Assembly (NCBI RefSeq): GCF_019457885.1
Contig: NZ_JAHZST010000003.1
Coordinates: 1 to 64,000 of the forward strand
Reading direction: 5' to 3'
Length of the DNA: 64,000 bases
Source: Shewanella nanhaiensis
GTDB taxonomy: Bacteria; Pseudomonadota; Gammaproteobacteria; Enterobacterales; Shewanellaceae
The translations under genes and the position numbers were made by a program. The notes beneath the pieces are model-generated. The model did not search any database, had not been told where the DNA came from, and saw only the letters and a list, made by a program, of their open reading frames with translations. Shown piece by piece: positions 35,861 through 44,444 of the stretch (positions are counted from its first letter, which is position 1; every line of letters begins with the position of its first letter).

Positions 35861-36556
35861 TATGTCTAAAGGGAGATGACTATTCCTAACAACTTTATGA
35901 TGTAAACTTGGCTTAGCCGTAGTGAAAACTAAGTAAGTTCAACTACATAAAAGTAAATCTAACAATCATAATTAAACATAAACGCTAGCAGTACATCTTA
36001 AATTGACAAATTTTACTTCAGTTTTCGGTTGAAAAGTAAATAGGGAGACAGGTTAATCTGTAATCAGATTAGGCGTACACAATTAATGAACCACCTTCCT
36101 CTACAGAAATAAAACAGTACTAAAAGCTATCACGCTAATACCTATAGTTCAGTGACTTGTTTAGACCTAACTCAAGATCTAAGTCGTCAATCCTAACTAT
36201 CTGTACTATCCAGTTATTTCAATTGTGGACCAGACAATGAAATATATGACGCTCAAAAATACTGCATACTTCCTTTTGTTGTAGAGAACCAGTGATGAAA
36301 CCCAGGGTAAAGTTTAGATTAAAAGCAAACCTAAAGACTGATACTTACCGAGTTAACCTGTCTGACTACAAAACTACAACTGATAGCAGCATTGAGTCAT
36401 AACAGTAAGATAATGAAAAAGTGATTCACATTAAATTCAATAGGTTAAGAAATAAATTAAATTATATAAATTAATAGACTTCCACATAATTGATAAAGAC
36501 ACTCGGTTGAAAATTGCTTTCGTTGTTGTAAAAAGGTGGGGGAATACCGTTCATTA

Positions 36557-36588
36557 CTAGAACCCTAGAACCCTAGAACCCTAGAACC
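36557..36588. repeat. Octamer microsatellite CTAGAACC x4
   Basis: Four perfect tandem copies of CTAGAACC, flanked by ATTA and TAAGT. Such short arrays can change copy number by slippage; no gene is close enough to be clearly affected. Confidence 0.9.
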
Positions 36589-36750
36589 TAAGTATAAAAG
36601 TGAGTTTTGATGGAAAAGTTACAGCAGAAAAATTTATATCCCGAACATAAGAGTTAAATAGAAAGACAGGTAGATTATTGATTAGCATTAAGTGCAGACG
36701 ATTTTAAGCTAAGGTTGAATAGAAGGAAGGAGAAGCTGTTTAGAGTTAAA

Positions 36751-36796
36751 AACTAAAAATGGTTGTGTATCTCTTGATACACAACCATTTTTAGTT
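36751..36796. terminator. Strong bidirectional terminator, 21-bp perfect stem
   Basis: AACTAAAAATGGTTGTGTATC pairs without mismatch with its complement around a TCTT loop. A run of five A and five T lies in the stem flank. It ends the small exported-protein gene 21 bases before it on the minus strand. Confidence 0.92.
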
Positions 36797-36816
36797 AATC
36801 TACTTTCTGCCTATAG

Positions 36817-37038
36817 TTATTTACTTTGTTCACCAGGACAAGGCTTAGCAGGACACCAAACAGTAGGTTTAAGCACCACCTCATCCTTACTCTTATCCTT
36901 ATTTAATTCAAAGATATTCTGCTCTATATTAAAAGCTATCTCATCTTCGCTTTGAGCGACTGCAACACTCATTCCTGATGTGCAGACAGCCCCAATTAGC
37001 GTAGCCTTAAAGAACGTCATTATTTTACTATTTTTCAT
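36817..37038 (-). CDS. Very small exported protein of unknown function
   Basis: 73 residues from the ATG at 37038, which has AGAGGA six bases ahead. Residues 1-29 are a signal peptide (KNSKIMTFFKATLIGAVCTSG, ending SVAVA). The mature peptide is only about 44 residues, acidic in its first half (SEDEIAFNIEQNIFELNKD), and ends with a cysteine/proline tail TVWCPAKPCPGEQ. The two cysteines could form a disulphide. It lies 210 bases downstream of the CadC/TolB-type regulator on the same strand, with its own strong terminator. Confidence 0.7.
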   Translation of the reverse strand: MKNSKIMTFFKATLIGAVCTSGMSVAVAQSEDEIAFNIEQNIFELNKDKSKDEVVLKPTVWCPAKPCPGEQSK

Positions 37039-37248
37039 ATTTGGTCCTCTCAAGTCACCACTAAGATCAAATCCATACTAACTAAATCTTTACTAAAATA
37101 AGTCTTTTTGCTTTTTCAATAGCCATACGAGCTGGCTTAGCCACCACTAAGGTCTACCAAGCCAAACTACAACTTAAGGGCTCAAAAAACATAACAAAAA
37201 CATGACAAAAACATTACCTATTGATTTTCATCAACTTAACTCTACAAT

Positions 37249-39426
37249 CTAATAATCAAGCTTAACTATGTTGGTATTACTCTCGTTATAAATACCAAGG
37301 AAAATACTTCCCTCTCTGTCGACAGCAATTGCTTGTGGTAGTGGAATATCAACAAATTTCATAATCACCTTTTGTCCTGTATTAAGATCTATCCGGTCGA
37401 TGTCAACACGCCCCTCTCGGTAAGCCAAGTTATAAACAAATTGATCGACGATAGTCCAAGACATATCTAACATTACAACAAAATCCTTATGGACTAGCTT
37501 TATATCACCGTTCTCAATCGTCCATAAACCATCTTTCGCTCTTTGAGTAAAATAGAGCTGACCCGTATTAGAAAACTGGCCAAACTCAACCTCTTCGGCC
37601 AGAACATCAGATATTTCCCCCGATTTTATATCCACTAGCCTAAATGACGATTTTCCTAAAATATCAAACGCTGCCATAATGGTTTGTTTATCAGGCCCCC
37701 AAACTACGCTATAAAGTTCATGCCCACCTTGAATATCGATAAACTCTACAGTGTTAGTCGTTAGATCATAGATAAAAGCTTGGTGATTGTTTCGCCCTAA
37801 AATCTGAGTACCATCATCAGAGAAACTGATATGCCTTATAAAATTAATATCTTCAAAATATGTTAACTGTCTCTCAGTTCCATCTTGTGACTTTAACCAG
37901 ATTTGCGACTCACCCGTTCTAGTTGAGACAAAAGCTAACTGTTTACCATCTAAACTAACAGAGGGGCGAGAATCACTGCCGTTAGATGCTATATAATGTT
38001 TTTCAACAGGTTTATTGTTCACGAAGAGGGGGCTATCACCTGACTCATCGAAAGGATAATTTAACTTCCAAATTTCACCATCGTACAGTTTACCCAATAC
38101 AGCAACAACCCCCCCACTAGGACTCGAGATAGGTGAGAGAATTGGCTGCAATATGTTGGTTAACTGAATATGACTCTTACTCTCTATATCATACCGCATC
38201 AAATTATCTCCCTTACCGCGATAGATAATTGACTCACTATCTCGGCTCCAGCCAACAGAATGTAAAGCAAGCTCTACAGGGAATAGCTTTTGCCAATTTC
38301 CGGTCTCCAATGAGAGCTGCATCACCTGAACTTTGTCCCAATTAACATCTCTGACTACGGCCAGAAAACGTCCGTTTGGAGAGAGGCTAATCAAATAATC
38401 TCCCCCACCAATGGAATAGGGTTGACTTAACTGTTTTTTATTCTTCCCTGTTATGTCAATAGAGAAAATCATCTTCTCACTAAGGAACTCCTTTTGATGA
38501 TCTTCATCGGTATAGTAGATACTTTTGCCCGATGGGTGCCAGGCAATACTGATACTCTGAATAATACTTTTACAATCAGTGATCTTAGTTATCTCTCCAA
38601 ATTCCCCATCATTAATGTCCACCATGTTAATCTGACAGCCACCACCAAAATTAAATGAAAGGTAAGCTATCTTGTTTCCATCAGGACTAAAAGCAGGATA
38701 GCCTTGACTATCAAACGGATCATCAAGAAAATAGGTTTTACGACTGCCCAGTGTCATTAAACCTACACGCCAATTTTTCTCTCCAAGTTTTCGCTTGGCG
38801 AAAGTCAGGTACTTTCCATCAGTCGAGAGCATAGGTGATAGCTCTTGCCCATCTAAATAGGTCAAACGCTTAAGCTCTGTTTTGATATGTTGAGGACTTT
38901 CACTGCTCTCATTGTGGCTAATTTGATAAACCGAGAAGAGTAGCAGAGACAGAAGACCCGCCATTAGAATCGACATTTTTCCAGCATGTTGATAAAGAGT
39001 CGCAAACAGGCTTCGTTTAAATACCTGCCTCTTGCTCTCCTCTACATCTAGCTCTGCGCCCGCTATAACCTCTGTCGCAAACTTCTCATGCTTAGTCACC
39101 TCCTTGACCAGAGTAATAGGGGCTATTAAAACATAGCCCACCTTAGGCAAGGTTTTGATGAACTCCGGCGACTTGGCATTGTCTCCAAGCTGATTTCTTA
39201 GTATCCCTATAATACGATTAATCGCATTATCAGAAACCTCGCCACCAGACCAGACCTCATCGAGCAGCATATCTCGGCTGACAGGTTCACCAGCATGGTT
39301 TATTAGACACAGTAATACCTGCATGGCCCTTAACTCAACCTTGAGTAAGTTGCCATCGTTTAAGATGGTACATTGCGCTGGATCGACTACCTTATCAGCC
39401 AATCGATACCGAGTTCGCTTTAACAT
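37249..39426 (-). CDS. CadC/ToxR-type membrane regulator with TolB-like beta-propeller
   Basis: 725 residues. The first 105 are an OmpR-type winged helix (LLCLINHAGEPVSRDMLLDEVW, then SDNAINRIIGILRNQLGD). A cytosolic linker and a single membrane helix follow (about 147-168). The periplasmic part, about 190-725, is made of PD40/WD40-like TolB repeats such as GYPAFSPDGNKIAYLSF and SLSPNGRFLAVV. This is the architecture of one-component regulators that bind DNA while held in the membrane and sense a periplasmic signal. The target is unknown; the adjacent tiny exported-protein gene is the nearest candidate. A 200-base gap lies between them. Confidence 0.85.
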   Translation of the reverse strand: MLKRTRYRLADKVVDPAQCTILNDGNLLKVELRAMQVLLCLINHAGEPVSRDMLLDEVWSGGEVSDNAINRIIGILRNQLGDNAKSPEFIKTLPKVGYVLIAPITLVKEVTKHEKFATEVIAGAELDVEESKRQVFKRSLFATLYQHAGKMSILMAGLLSLLLFSVYQISHNESSESPQHIKTELKRLTYLDGQELSPMLSTDGKYLTFAKRKLGEKNWRVGLMTLGSRKTYFLDDPFDSQGYPAFSPDGNKIAYLSFNFGGGCQINMVDINDGEFGEITKITDCKSIIQSISIAWHPSGKSIYYTDEDHQKEFLSEKMIFSIDITGKNKKQLSQPYSIGGGDYLISLSPNGRFLAVVRDVNWDKVQVMQLSLETGNWQKLFPVELALHSVGWSRDSESIIYRGKGDNLMRYDIESKSHIQLTNILQPILSPISSPSGGVVAVLGKLYDGEIWKLNYPFDESGDSPLFVNNKPVEKHYIASNGSDSRPSVSLDGKQLAFVSTRTGESQIWLKSQDGTERQLTYFEDINFIRHISFSDDGTQILGRNNHQAFIYDLTTNTVEFIDIQGGHELYSVVWGPDKQTIMAAFDILGKSSFRLVDIKSGEISDVLAEEVEFGQFSNTGQLYFTQRAKDGLWTIENGDIKLVHKDFVVMLDMSWTIVDQFVYNLAYREGRVDIDRIDLNTGQKVIMKFVDIPLPQAIAVDREGSIFLGIYNESNTNIVKLDY

Positions 39427-39650
39427 TTATAACCCGTTTTATTAGCTTGAAAATAGAAATAAAAACATGAAACTCTAAAGAGTACAGATAAGAGTCTTAA
39501 ATTAGACCAAGATAAACAAATGAAATCAATGCTATTAACATTAAATCCGCTCACTAAAGTCAAAAGAGAGGCTCTCTGGAGCTATTTTTACTTGCTTCAC
39601 CTAGCTCCAAGCAGGTATCTTTGCAGCGCATTTCTACTTAGGTTTTTTTT

Positions 39651-40328
39651 ATGTCTGACTTTATCTACTCCCCTCCTACAACCCCATGGCTTGAGATAAT
39701 CTACCAAGACAAAGACATTTTGGTTGTTAATAAACCGTCAGGACTACTCTCGGTTCCAGGGCGTGACCCTGCCCATAGAGACAGTATCTATGCCCGGGTT
39801 TTGGCCGAGTACCCAAATGCTCAAGTTGTACATAGGCTCGATATGGCTACATCTGGCATTATCGTCCTTGCACTAAGACGAAATGCAGAAAAAGAGTTGA
39901 AAAGACAGTTTAGAGAAAGGGAAACTAAGAAAACCTACTACGCGCGCGTTGCTGGCCATATAAAATCGGACAGCGACACAGTCGAACTTCCCCTTATCTG
40001 CGATTGGCCAAACCGCCCAAAACAGAAGGTAGATCATAAAGTGGGTAAGCCATCACTCACACACTATGAAGTGATAAGTAGGGCTAAACGCTCAACTCTA
40101 GTCAAGCTAACCCCCATTACAGGTCGTTCACACCAACTAAGGGTACATATGCTTGCTATAGGGCACCCGATACTTGGTGATAACTTTTATGCAGATCCGT
40201 TAGCAAAATCTTTGGCTAGCCGGCTACTATTGCATGCTCAAGAACTGACCATCAAACAACCTTACTCAGGAGAAGCGTTAACTTTTACCTGTGAAGTGCC
40301 CTTTTTAGAGTCTGAGACAAAACAGTGA
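39651..40328 (+). CDS. rluA: Dual-specificity pseudouridine synthase RluA (23S U746 / tRNA U32)
   Basis: 225 residues against 219 in E. coli, with no S4 domain. The catalytic loop VVHRLDMATSGIIVLAL holds the essential Asp. LLSVPGRDPAHRDS near the N-terminus and ITGRSHQLRVHMLAIGHPILGD near the C-terminus are typical of RluA. It modifies U746 of 23S rRNA and U32 of several tRNAs. Followed by asnC on the same strand after 138 bases. Confidence 0.92.
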   Translation: MSDFIYSPPTTPWLEIIYQDKDILVVNKPSGLLSVPGRDPAHRDSIYARVLAEYPNAQVVHRLDMATSGIIVLALRRNAEKELKRQFRERETKKTYYARVAGHIKSDSDTVELPLICDWPNRPKQKVDHKVGKPSLTHYEVISRAKRSTLVKLTPITGRSHQLRVHMLAIGHPILGDNFYADPLAKSLASRLLLHAQELTIKQPYSGEALTFTCEVPFLESETKQ

Positions 40329-40466
40329 AAGAGAGAAAAATCGAAATAACCTCTCTACCTCACTTTATTATTAAATATAATTACAACAAAAATCGCTTTT
40401 TGATAGCTATATCATACAAAAAGACGTAGATTAGTTAGTATTCATCATATTAATAAGCTACCCACA

Positions 40467-40928
40467 ATGGATACCTCATTTCAAAGAGATCAACTCGACA
40501 ACCAGATTTTATCAGCACTGATGGAGGAGGCGAGAACCCCCTTTGCTGAGCTTGCCAAACGATTTGGTGTCAGTGCGGGAACAATCCATGTCCGTGTAGA
40601 GAAGATGAAGCAGGCGGGTATTATCACAGGTGCACAAATCACTGTAGACCCTAAAGCCCTTGGCTATGATGTGTGTTGTTTTATCGGTATTAACCTCAAA
40701 AGTGCAGGCGATTACCCAGCAGCAATATCTAAACTCAATGCCTTGGAGGAGGTGGTAGAAGCTTACTATACGACAGGTAACTATAGTGTGTTCGTTAAAG
40801 TCATGTGCCAATCCATAGATGGGCTACAACATGTCTTAATAAACCGCATTCAATCGATCGACGAGATCCAATCGACCGAAACATTGATCAGTTTACAAAA
40901 CCCCATCGTTAGGGCAGTTAAACCTTAA
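40467..40928 (+). CDS. asnC: AsnC, Lrp-family regulator of asparagine synthesis
   Basis: 153 residues (E. coli 152). The N-terminal helix-turn-helix reads ELAKRFGVSAGTIHVRVEKM, with close match to E. coli AsnC. The RAM ligand-binding domain has VEAYYTTGNYSVFVKVMC and ends STETLISLQNPI. It senses asparagine and activates asnA. The asnA gene is not divergent beside it here, unlike in E. coli; rluA is upstream instead. A hairpin follows the stop. Confidence 0.94.
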   Translation: MDTSFQRDQLDNQILSALMEEARTPFAELAKRFGVSAGTIHVRVEKMKQAGIITGAQITVDPKALGYDVCCFIGINLKSAGDYPAAISKLNALEEVVEAYYTTGNYSVFVKVMCQSIDGLQHVLINRIQSIDEIQSTETLISLQNPIVRAVKP

Positions 40929-40933
40929 TTGTG

Positions 40934-40956
40934 CCCCCTCACATAAAGTGAGGGGG
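40934..40956. terminator. Hairpin between asnC and the convergent DUF1704 fusion gene
   Basis: CCCCCTCAC-ATAAA-GTGAGGGGG, a 9-bp GC-rich stem. A proper T run is missing on both sides (TCATAAGTGTTTT on the plus side), so its strength is uncertain. Confidence 0.65.
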
Positions 40957-40974
40957 TCATAAGTGTTTTACCAA

Positions 40975-42969
40975 TTAACGGATACCTGAAACCAGATAAT
41001 CGATAATCGAGAGTGGTTGAGGCGGCTTTAATTGCAGCTCGAATAGTGAAACAGGTTTTACCAACAAGTTTCGCCCTACCATCTCATTAACTGTAGGCAG
41101 ATCCAACAAGCCTGTTTTACCCACTAATAGGTTATCAAGCTGAGTCGTTTTCCCTAAAGTATAGATATCTCTAAACCCTTTCAGGTATAAGTAATCTTTA
41201 GTAAAACCACCACCACGATACACACGAGTTGTCAGTGTAAACGCTTGCTCACAGCTTACACCGTACTCCTTGACCAATGTCTGATAAGTCGCAGGGAAAT
41301 CTCTGTGCTGTAGCATTAAATTAACGGCAACCACCCTAAGCGCTAAGGTTTTCAATCGGCTTAATGTTAAATTACCAGAGCAATACTCGCTGTAGATGGC
41401 AAGCCCCTCTTGAGTCTGGGTATTGCCGCTCAAACCTAACGAAAACACTTTCAGTTTCTGACTCTTAGCATTCACGGTTGTCAACATATGCACACCTAAC
41501 TCGTGGTAAGCAAATGCAACTAACTCCTTGGATGTAAATGAGGCCTCTTTATTGATCAATAAGCAGGCTTTATCATTATCAACCATCGCCTTAGCAACAA
41601 TTCGAGATGACTTCTCGATCTTACACTTAAGGCCCCACTCCTCGGCTTTCTCTTTAAAAAACTCAACTGCGGCATCAGCTGTATGAACCTCAAGTTCATC
41701 ATCGCCTTCGATGTCAGGCGCCCTTAAAATAAACTCAGCATTAGCCAGATCGTTCTTGTCAGGCTGACCATAATATTTCAGCGAGTTGTAAACAAAGTCA
41801 TCACTGCCAATGGAAGAAATCAGGTCAATCTTAGTTGCCATATTATCGATAACATGGCGATATAATTGTTGAATATCAGCGTCCATCACCTGCTCGACAG
41901 GGAGTTTATACAACTGCTCCCTAAATTGGTAAGGGTTAATGTTCAACTGTTTATAACTAAAATCAGGCGTAATTAAGGCTTTTTTACCAAAAAAATTCTT
42001 GCGCTCACTGGCAATATTTACCGGATTAATAAACCTTAGCGTCTCAACGCTTCTACACAGTCCATAGAGCTGCTTGTCCAGTTCAACCAGCTCTGGCGAC
42101 AGAGATGATGAGAGTAGATCGGCATTACTAACGGTTTTGCGCTTTCCAAAACGGCGCATAAAGTGAGCCGCAGTTTCAGAGATAGCATGTTTCACGCCAG
42201 CTTTTAGCTCTTCGAGTACCAGAGGGTAAACCTCCCCACTCGTCTCATCCATAAAGACTTTTTTAACCTCAACCGGTAACACTAAGGTGTTGTCGAAATG
42301 AGCATTAATGTGAGCAATAAGATAACCTCGCCCCTGAAAGACCTCATCAGTTGCCGCCCTCACATCGATATTCGGCAGGCTTATCTTATTCAGCTCTCGC
42401 TCAAAATAGTGGCAAATGCTCCCCCAACGCTCGACATCGATCTGACCTGAACCAATATTAAACGTTGGCGTGTCTTTCGCGATCCTTTGATGATTATAAG
42501 AGTGCATGTCAAATACGATGCTATTTTTAAATAGCATCTCTAATCGAGCAATAATGGCTTCAAGCACATTATAAAATGACTCATGCTTAGCATGACTAAA
42601 GGCTCTTTGTTTAGTCGACAGCGGTTTTTCCCAAACCTGCTTATCCCAAGCTGTTTTATAGTAAGTCGACAAAGTTTTAGCGCGATTCAAGTCATATTCA
42701 AAGCGAGAGTCATTACCAATCAAGACTATCGGAAACGAGGAGATCAACTCATCCGTATAGGGGTCCTCCTCATAAAACCGCTCCTCCTTACTCAATAAAA
42801 AGGATTTTTTAAGATCATCTCGCAATCTGTGACCATTATGAATAGCAGTACAGACCATAGGTGAGTAATCATCGATCTTTACAATGAAAGCGCCATCTTC
42901 AACCTCAGCTTGAAAACACTCGCCCCTGCTAATGAGTGCAATACACTCCTTCTCAGATAACGTGAGCAT
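40975..42969 (-). CDS. N-formylglutamate amidohydrolase-like domain fused to QEGLA (DUF1704) zinc peptidase domain
   Basis: 664 residues. Residues 1-240 resemble N-formylglutamate amidohydrolase (IHNGHRL, EEDPYTDEL, RFEYDLNRA, VFDMHSYNHQR). Residues about 290-664 are DUF1704, called the flavohaemoglobin expression-modulating QEGLA protein in databases. It has the zinc motif H489-E-L-G-V-H494 and the third ligand E521 in TQEGLAIYSEY. The same family includes the animal MATCAP tyrosine carboxypeptidases that trim tubulin. So two hydrolases are joined: one for a formyl or amide bond, one likely a carboxypeptidase. The substrate is unknown. It overlaps the upstream ATP-grasp gene by 17 bases. ATG 42969 is taken over a TTG six bases earlier. 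Confidence 0.82.
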   Translation of the reverse strand: MLTLSEKECIALISRGECFQAEVEDGAFIVKIDDYSPMVCTAIHNGHRLRDDLKKSFLLSKEERFYEEDPYTDELISSFPIVLIGNDSRFEYDLNRAKTLSTYYKTAWDKQVWEKPLSTKQRAFSHAKHESFYNVLEAIIARLEMLFKNSIVFDMHSYNHQRIAKDTPTFNIGSGQIDVERWGSICHYFERELNKISLPNIDVRAATDEVFQGRGYLIAHINAHFDNTLVLPVEVKKVFMDETSGEVYPLVLEELKAGVKHAISETAAHFMRRFGKRKTVSNADLLSSSLSPELVELDKQLYGLCRSVETLRFINPVNIASERKNFFGKKALITPDFSYKQLNINPYQFREQLYKLPVEQVMDADIQQLYRHVIDNMATKIDLISSIGSDDFVYNSLKYYGQPDKNDLANAEFILRAPDIEGDDELEVHTADAAVEFFKEKAEEWGLKCKIEKSSRIVAKAMVDNDKACLLINKEASFTSKELVAFAYHELGVHMLTTVNAKSQKLKVFSLGLSGNTQTQEGLAIYSEYCSGNLTLSRLKTLALRVVAVNLMLQHRDFPATYQTLVKEYGVSCEQAFTLTTRVYRGGGFTKDYLYLKGFRDIYTLGKTTQLDNLLVGKTGLLDLPTVNEMVGRNLLVKPVSLFELQLKPPQPLSIIDYLVSGIR

Positions 42970-43990
42970 CTTCAATCGCCTTTCTAAATTCAGTTTTACG
43001 TTGGCTCAAGACCTCTTTGGCATTCACCACACCCTCTACAAAGTCGATAACCTTTTTTTGTAACTTAACGTTATTAAGCTTATTAATACGCATTATCCCA
43101 CCTGGACTTTGCACATTCACTTCAATCAATTTTTCGTTGATCACATCAATACCAACAAAAAACAGCCCATCTCTCACCAATTTAGGACCTATGTGCTTAC
43201 ACAGCTCCTTCTCTTTTTTGGTTAGAACATGTTTAACCACGCTGCCACCCGCATGGATATTTGAGCGCACCTCATTTTGAGCTGGAATACGCTTCATCGC
43301 ACCGATAGGCTCACCATTAAGCATTAAGATACGCACATCTCCAGCGTCAGCGCCCTCTACATACTCTTGTAAGATAACGTAATTGCCGCCTTTGCCACTG
43401 TTGATATAAAACTCAAGTAGAGAGTGGAAGCTCTTTTGCGCGTGCTTCTCCACTAAGATAACCCCTTGGCCACCGTAACCATCAAGCGGCTTCATGATCA
43501 TCTTATCGGTTGTCGACTCCCTTAACACCTCCTCTAAATACTCAGGAGTTTTAGATACATGAGTTACAGGGATAAACGTATTTGTTGGATCATCAAATGA
43601 AGCGGTGTACAGCTTATTATTAGCAATACGTAAGCCATCAATATCGTTCATGATAAACACATCATCACGCACCGAATCTAAGAAGTTCAGTGCTATTGGA
43701 TCCAAAGGTGGGTTGGCACGCATAATAATCGTATCAAAGCCTGCTAACGGCAAACGCGCCTTTTTAAACACAGCCTTTTTATAAAAAGAGACGATATTAT
43801 TCGATACTGGCTCCTCTTTACTGAAAATTTGGCAAAAAGCACTTGCTTCAGATGATCTCATGGTCAAGTTATGTGGCGTTGTAATCGCAACGGTATGTCC
43901 CCTAGCAACACACTCATGGATCATTCTTAATGTTGAGTCTGTTTCAGGCTCAACACTGCTCCATGGATACATAAGAAATAAGATGTTCAT
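42953..43990 (-). CDS. Glutathione synthetase-like ATP-grasp ligase
   Basis: 345 residues. Layout follows prokaryotic GshB: an N-terminal domain starting NILFLMYPWSSVEPETDSTLRMI, then ATP-grasp with MIMKPLDGYGGQGVILVE, VILQEYVEGADAGDVRILMLNG, AMKRIPAQNEVRSNIHAGG and the metal-binding end GLFFVGIDVINEKLIEVNVQSPGG in parts. ATP-grasp enzymes join a carboxylate to an amine using ATP. True gshB is usually elsewhere in Shewanella, and this copy is coupled to a peptidase gene, so a different product is likely. The ATG at 43990 has GAAGG eight bases ahead; the longer frame would start with TTG. Confidence 0.82.
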   Translation of the reverse strand: MNILFLMYPWSSVEPETDSTLRMIHECVARGHTVAITTPHNLTMRSSEASAFCQIFSKEEPVSNNIVSFYKKAVFKKARLPLAGFDTIIMRANPPLDPIALNFLDSVRDDVFIMNDIDGLRIANNKLYTASFDDPTNTFIPVTHVSKTPEYLEEVLRESTTDKMIMKPLDGYGGQGVILVEKHAQKSFHSLLEFYINSGKGGNYVILQEYVEGADAGDVRILMLNGEPIGAMKRIPAQNEVRSNIHAGGSVVKHVLTKKEKELCKHIGPKLVRDGLFFVGIDVINEKLIEVNVQSPGGIMRINKLNNVKLQKKVIDFVEGVVNAKEVLSQRKTEFRKAIEDAHVI

Positions 43991-44444
43991 TGATAATACC
44001 TTCAATAGGGGAACGCTCTAACGGTCTTGGCCACTTAAAGGCTTAATGATGAATAGAGGATTCAAAATGCAAAAAATGGCAGAGCTAAAAAAGATCTCTA
44101 ACCAATCAAACAACAATTTGGGTTGCTCAAAGACTGAGCAAAAAGGATGCGTAATCTACACTAAATGTCCTAACTAGAACAATGATATATCTAGCTTTTT
44201 TACGAGAAAAAAACACAATAAAAAATAACAATGCAAGAGATTGTATTTAAAGGAGAATAACCAGTTAACCTATAAGTAACATAGATTAATTTTTGGATAT
44301 GTTAAGTAATGAGAATGATTCAAAGTTTACTATCCAGAGATAGGCTCAAAGTCTACACAGCTCAAATTGAACTTTAGGGGGTAAAAGGGTAAAATCGCCC
44401 AACTTTCGCACCAATGACTACCGTCCATATAGCTTAGCGCTGTT
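43991..44444. other. Divergent intergenic region, no gene seen
   Basis: A 454-base gap between two divergent genes. It is AT-rich, without ORF or strong hairpin. A Fur-like half site near 44308-44323 (AATGAGAATGATT) is too weak to call. Confidence 0.55.

Larger units (their letters stand above)
35713..36750. other. AT-rich region without genes, about 1 kb
   Basis: No ORF longer than about 60 codons and no tRNA or rRNA is visible. Contents that can be named are an orphan minus-strand terminator (35829-35860), a short inverted repeat near 36053-36072 (TTAATCTG / CAGATTAG), and an octamer array at 36557-36588. It may hold a non-coding RNA or be the remains of lost genes. Confidence 0.6.

Noticed and set aside
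35713..36750. tRNA or riboswitch in the ORF-less region
   Set aside because: No cloverleaf or known aptamer pattern could be recognised by eye.
44308..44323. Fur box ahead of the large pseudouridine synthase gene
   Set aside because: Only one half site (AATGAGAATGATT) matches and the gene has no iron role.
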